Below, piece by piece: positions 60,586-64,000 of a stretch of DNA of 64,000 nucleotides (the first letter of the stretch is position 1; every line of letters starts with the position of its first letter). A program made the position numbers and the translations under genes. A model generated the notes under the pieces. The model made no database searches, was not told the DNA's origin, and saw only the letters and a program-made list of their open reading frames with translations. The stretch is from Alienimonas californiensis (GTDB taxonomy: Bacteria; Planctomycetota; Planctomycetia; Planctomycetales; Planctomycetaceae), in NCBI RefSeq assembly GCF_007743815.1, contig NZ_CP036265.1:2286323-2350322 (forward strand), given 5' to 3'.

Positions 60586-61812
60586 TCACCCGCCGAAGCA
60601 GAACCACTGCCCGTTGGGGCCTTCGGTGCCGATGACCAGCACGGCGGCGCCCTCCGGGCCGCCGACCGCGGGGCTGGCGACGATGCCTTTGCGGAGGTTC
60701 TGCGACCAGACCTCCGTGCCGTCCGCGGCGTTCAGACAGTGCAGCGTGCGGTCGGCCCCGCCGAACCAGATACGTTCCTTGTCTGTACCGACGCCGGTGA
60801 CGACGGGGCTGCTCTCGCTGCCGGCTTTCAATAGGAACTCCCAGGCCGTCTTGCCAGTCTTGCGGTCGAGGGCCTTGGCGACCTTATTGCCGCCGGTGAC
60901 GAACACCCGGTCCGCCGTCGCCGCGGCGCTGGATTTGAATTCAAACTGCCCGTCCGGCTCGGCCCGCCAAACGACCGCTTTGGCCTCCGGCACGTTCGCC
61001 CCGGGAACCGATTCGGAGGAGGCGTCCACGGCCAACACGTCGCCGGCGTAGGTGCCGAAGTAAACCGTGCCGTCCACCGCCGCGGGGGAGGCGATCAGGT
61101 AGGTGCCGATCTCCACGTCCAACGTGACCGACCCGTCCGCGATCGCGGCGCCGCGAAGGTGCTCGTCGCAGCCGGCGATGAAGGTGCGGGCGGCGCCCTC
61201 CGGGCCCTGCGCCACGGCCGGGGTGCAGTGCACGCGACCCTGCGTTTCCAGTTCCCACCGCAGCTTGCCGTCCTCCGCGGTCAGGCAGTACAGCTTGGCG
61301 TCGTAGGAGCCGAACAGCACGACGGGAACGTCGCCGCTCTCGCCCGGCCCGGTCCCCGGAACCGTGGTGAGGGTCGGGCTGCTGATGATCTCGGCGCCGG
61401 TTTCGAACGTCCACAGCTTCTTGCCCGTGGCGGCGTCGACGGCGTGCAGGAAGCCGTCCTCGTCGCCCAGGTAGACCCGCCCGTCCGCCACCGCGGGGGA
61501 GCTGAGGAACCCGGGCCGGAACTTCCCGACCTCCTCCGTCCGGTAGGTCCAGACCGGCTCGCCGGTTTTAATGCCCCGGCAGTGCAACTCGCCGGAGAGG
61601 CCCGCGGTGAAGACGCGGTCGCCGACGATCGCCGCGGTGGCGGCGACGCCGTCGGGAGCGTCGGCCGTCCAGAGCAGCTTCGGCGCGTCGGGCAGCGTGT
61701 CTGCCGTCGTGCCGGTCAGTTGCGGATTGCCGCGGAAGGAGGGCCAGTCCGCCGCGACGGCGGGGGAACCGACGGCGAGGGCGGCGGCGAGGCAGGCGGT
61801 CAGAACGCGCAT
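60586..61812 (-). CDS. secreted PQQ-repeat (beta-propeller) protein
   Basis: 408 residues from the ATG at 61812. Signal peptide (VLTACLAAALAVGSPAVAAD), then DWPSFRGNPQLTGT, the usual opening of planctomycete PQQ-like propellers. The blades repeat the pattern of RVYLGDEDGFLHAVDAATGK and KLWTFETGAE, seen again at VVLFGSYDAKLYCLTAEDGK, TVYFGTYAGDVLAVDA and RIWFGGADRTLHCLNAADGT. About seven to eight blades are expected. Such proteins may bind PQQ or act as assembly platforms; the enzyme residues of quinoprotein dehydrogenases are not evident. It begins 13 bp inside the preceding alcohol dehydrogenase gene, so they are coupled. Confidence 0.87.
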   Translation of the reverse strand: MRVLTACLAAALAVGSPAVAADWPSFRGNPQLTGTTADTLPDAPKLLWTADAPDGVAATAAIVGDRVFTAGLSGELHCRGIKTGEPVWTYRTEEVGKFRPGFLSSPAVADGRVYLGDEDGFLHAVDAATGKKLWTFETGAEIISSPTLTTVPGTGPGESGDVPVVLFGSYDAKLYCLTAEDGKLRWELETQGRVHCTPAVAQGPEGAARTFIAGCDEHLRGAAIADGSVTLDVEIGTYLIASPAAVDGTVYFGTYAGDVLAVDASSESVPGANVPEAKAVVWRAEPDGQFEFKSSAAATADRVFVTGGNKVAKALDRKTGKTAWEFLLKAGSESSPVVTGVGTDKERIWFGGADRTLHCLNAADGTEVWSQNLRKGIVASPAVGGPEGAAVLVIGTEGPNGQWFCFGG

Positions 61813-62993
61813 CGGTAGAGCCCTTCGAGGTCGGCGACGGTGACGGGGCGGGGGTTGAAGCCGGCGGTCCACTGCTCGGCGGCCAGCTCGGCGAGCCCGG
61901 GCAGGTCATCCGCGGAGGCCCCCGCCCGGGCCAGCCCGCCGTGGACGCCGGCGAAGGGCAGCAGGCCGTCGAGGAACTCCGCCAAGCCCGCCGCCGAGGG
62001 GGCCAAACCGCCCGCGGCGGCGAGGTCCTCGTAGATCGCCCGCACGGCGGGGTCGGCGGCGTTGAACCGGACGACGTGCGGCAACATCCGCCCCACGGCG
62101 ACGCCGTGCGTCGTGCCGTATTGGGCCGTCAGCGGATTCGCCAACGCATGGGCGGCGCCGAGCATGCTCAGTTCGATCGCCGCCCCGGCCAGGTGGGAGC
62201 CCAGCAGCATCGCGGCGCGGTCCTCCGCCGTCGCCGCCCCGGACAGATACGGCCGCACGCTGCGGGCCAGCAGGGAGAAGGCTTTGCGGGCGAACATGCC
62301 GCTCAGTTCGCCCCGCACCCGGCAGGCGGCGGTTTCGACGGCGTGGGAGACGGCGTCGATCGCTACCGGGGCGGCGACCTTGGCGGGCACGGTGGCGATC
62401 ACGTCCGGGTCCAGCAGCGCCGCCCGAAAGGCCGCCCGGCCGTCGCCGCAAGCCATCTTGATGTGCGTTTCGTCGTCGGCGATGAGGGCGAAGGACTGGG
62501 CCTCGCTGCCGGTGCCGGCGGTGGTGGGCACGCCGACGCTCGGCAGGAACGTGCCGCGGCCCCTGTTTACGCCGTGGTAGTCCCGCATCGCCCCGCCGCC
62601 GGCCAGCAGGAAGTTCGCCCCTTTCGCGACGTCCATCGAACTGCCGCCGCCCAGCCCGATCAGCAGGTCCGCCCGATGGTCGCGGGCCGCGGCGACCGCG
62701 GCGGCGACGTCCGCGGTGGTCGGATTGGCCCGGACGTCTTCGAACACCGCCGCCTCGATGCCGACGGCCCGCAGGGCCTCGGCCCCCGCGGCGGCGTGTC
62801 CGGCGGCGGCGACGCCGGGATCGGTCACCACCAGCGCCCGCGTGCCCAGCGGGGCCTCGCCGGCGGCGGCGGGCGGCACGACGAGTTCGCCCAACCGCGT
62901 CAGCGTGCCGGGGCCGAACAGCACGCGGGTACGGGGGCGCCAGTCAAACCCCGGCCCCTCGGCGAAGCGGGCGTCGGACGCGGCGTGGGACAC
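61800..62993 (-). CDS. iron-containing alcohol dehydrogenase
   Basis: 397 residues from a GTG. NAD(P)-binding LIGLGGGSSMDVAKGANFL (about 112-130), then SVGVPTTAGTGSEAQSFALI, the family's glycine-rich signatures. Metal-binding residues lie in PVAIDAVSHAVETAA (Asp, His), LGAAHALANPLTAQYGTTHG (two His positions) near 280-300. It reduces aldehydes or oxidises alcohols with an active-site Fe2+ in the cytoplasm. Its 3' end overlaps the start of the exported PQQ-repeat gene, an odd pairing of a cytoplasmic enzyme with a secreted one. Confidence 0.9.
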   Translation of the reverse strand: MSHAASDARFAEGPGFDWRPRTRVLFGPGTLTRLGELVVPPAAAGEAPLGTRALVVTDPGVAAAGHAAAGAEALRAVGIEAAVFEDVRANPTTADVAAAVAAARDHRADLLIGLGGGSSMDVAKGANFLLAGGGAMRDYHGVNRGRGTFLPSVGVPTTAGTGSEAQSFALIADDETHIKMACGDGRAAFRAALLDPDVIATVPAKVAAPVAIDAVSHAVETAACRVRGELSGMFARKAFSLLARSVRPYLSGAATAEDRAAMLLGSHLAGAAIELSMLGAAHALANPLTAQYGTTHGVAVGRMLPHVVRFNAADPAVRAIYEDLAAAGGLAPSAAGLAEFLDGLLPFAGVHGGLARAGASADDLPGLAELAAEQWTAGFNPRPVTVADLEGLYRCAF

Positions 62994-63141
62994 GGCGGGG
63001 GGCGCTCGGGGCGGGCGGGGCGGGGCGGGGCTCGTCCGCCGGGAGGGACCGGATCGTAGTCCGCCGGGAGGCGTCCTTCGACCGGGGGGCGTCCCCGATA
63101 CGCCGTTCCACGCCGCCCCGTGGGGCCGCGTCGCCGGTCCG

Positions 63142-64000
63142 TCACTTCCGTGAGCCGCCCTTCGACGTCTCGACGCCGGCGTACTCCTTCATCCGGTCCA
63201 CATAGCCGCCGTGGCTGTAATCACAGGCCGCGATTGCCTCGGCGTAGGGCTCGAAGCCCTCGCCGATCCAGTCGATCACGTTCAGGATCTTCAGCGAGGC
63301 GTAGCTGTCGTCCCGCAGCAGACCGGTCCAGCAGGCCTGGGCCGCGTCCCGTTCGCCAGCCCGGAAGAGGATCCACGCGGCCATCGTCCGAACGTGGTGG
63401 GATTCGTCGTCCAGCAGCGCCCGCACGGCCTCCAGGTCGACGGCCCCCGCGTCCTGCTCCTGAACCCGGAAGCAGCCCACCGTCGCCCAATACCGCTGGC
63501 CCAGGTCGTCGGACGACAGCCGCTCCGTCAGCGCCGCCCGATCCGCCGGCGTGGCGGCGAGGGCGGACGCCGACGCGGCTTGCAGCGCCCGCACGTCGTA
63601 GCGTTGCGGGTCGCGGACGTAGTCGTAAATGGTGACGCCGGCCTCGTCGGCGAGGCGGACGACCTCACTCTCCGGCAACAGGCCGGAGTCGAAGATCTCC
63701 CGTTGCCACTCGTCGAGCGCGGCGCTCAGCCGCTCCACATCGGCGGCGTACTGCGGATCCTCGGCAAGGTTGCGCACGTTGTCCGGGTCGGCCTCCGTGT
63801 CGTACAGCTCGTGCCGGGGCTTCGTGCCGAAGAAGCGGCCGGTGATCTCGTTCGTTTTGCCTGCTCGGTGGTGCTCCTCCCAAGCCCGGGTGGCCTTCAT
63901 GGTCCACAGATAAGAAAGACGCTGGCCCCAGGGGGCGTAGGGCATGTAGTTGCGAATATAGAGGAACTTCCGGTCCCGGATCGCGCGGACGTTGTCGCAG
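63142..64000 (-). CDS. sulfatase, C-terminal part (5' end off window)
   Basis: The frame is open from the window edge to a stop at 63142. It begins CDNVRAIRDRKFLYIRNYMP, then WTMKATRAWEEHHRAGKTNE and KPRHELYDTEADPDNVRNLA, which are the C-terminal marks of planctomycete sulfatases (lost residue block 'ELYDTEADPDNVRNLA' is conserved). A further ~150 residues form a helical, HEAT-like extension (SSDDLGQRYWATVGCFRV, LLDDESHHVRTMAAWILFRA) typical of a subset of these enzymes. The catalytic Cys and metal sites are outside the window. Confidence 0.85.
   Translation of the reverse strand, partial: CDNVRAIRDRKFLYIRNYMPYAPWGQRLSYLWTMKATRAWEEHHRAGKTNEITGRFFGTKPRHELYDTEADPDNVRNLAEDPQYAADVERLSAALDEWQREIFDSGLLPESEVVRLADEAGVTIYDYVRDPQRYDVRALQAASASALAATPADRAALTERLSSDDLGQRYWATVGCFRVQEQDAGAVDLEAVRALLDDESHHVRTMAAWILFRAGERDAAQACWTGLLRDDSYASLKILNVIDWIGEGFEPYAEAIAACDYSHGGYVDRMKEYAGVETSKGGSRK

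Overview
This window is chromosomal DNA from a very GC-rich planctomycete, most likely of the order Planctomycetales. The evidence is a set of secreted sulfatases, a 1,661-residue fusion with the PVC-type c-haem domain, an OprP-type porin, secreted PQQ-repeat proteins, Gly/Tyr/Cys-rich surface-type proteins, and many genes without a recognisable Shine-Dalgarno site. The genus cannot be fixed from the sequence alone.

Layout. 1-6.3 kb: the 5' part of a porin gene, tRNA-Ser(CGA), an orphan heavy-metal RND pump and a His-rich lipoprotein. 6.4-10.5 kb: a large secreted protein of unknown function and a sulfatase, divergently transcribed. 10.6-18.3 kb: a surface-glycan locus of seven glycosyltransferase-type genes, several with ATGA/GTGA overlaps. 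18.5-24.5 kb: the giant SGNH/dehydrogenase/PA14/cytochrome c protein, an SpoIIAA-like protein and a cupin.

24.9-46.1 kb: an integrated mobile element inserted in tRNA-Leu(CAA). A perfect 45-bp direct repeat (24944-24988 and 46038-46082) bounds it. It carries a tyrosine integrase, a small DNA-binding protein, a TOPRIM primase and a helicase-like ATPase, several unknown proteins, and a cargo of a Mod/Res restriction-modification pair, a GHKL (MORC-like) ATPase, a GIY-YIG nuclease and a sigma-like regulator. It also holds the decayed start of a phosphorothioation-associated methyltransferase gene and an IS3-family remnant. The att core lies inside the integrase reading frame. Excision would restore a 600-residue integrase whose last ~70 codons now sit at the far end of the island, while the integrated copy reads through the tRNA gene instead. 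The int tail also contains the promoter and the 5' half of tRNA-Leu. At least one further, mostly deleted integration scar lies outside the right repeat (46083-46346).

46.6-55.4 kb: a ribose/nucleoside catabolic cluster, lacI-rbsK-rbsB-rbsA-rbsC, mostly with 4-bp overlaps, followed by a nucleoside hydrolase and a second sulfatase. 55.7-64 kb: M28 peptidase, family-4 uracil-DNA glycosylase, a low-complexity secreted protein between two inverted copies of a REP-like palindromic element, a YqgE/AlgH protein, an overlapping alcohol dehydrogenase/PQQ-repeat pair, and the 3' part of a third sulfatase.

The strongest candidates for new biology are the integrase whose C-terminus changes with integration state, and the regulator/GIY-YIG/GHKL-ATPase/Mod/Res cluster in the same element.
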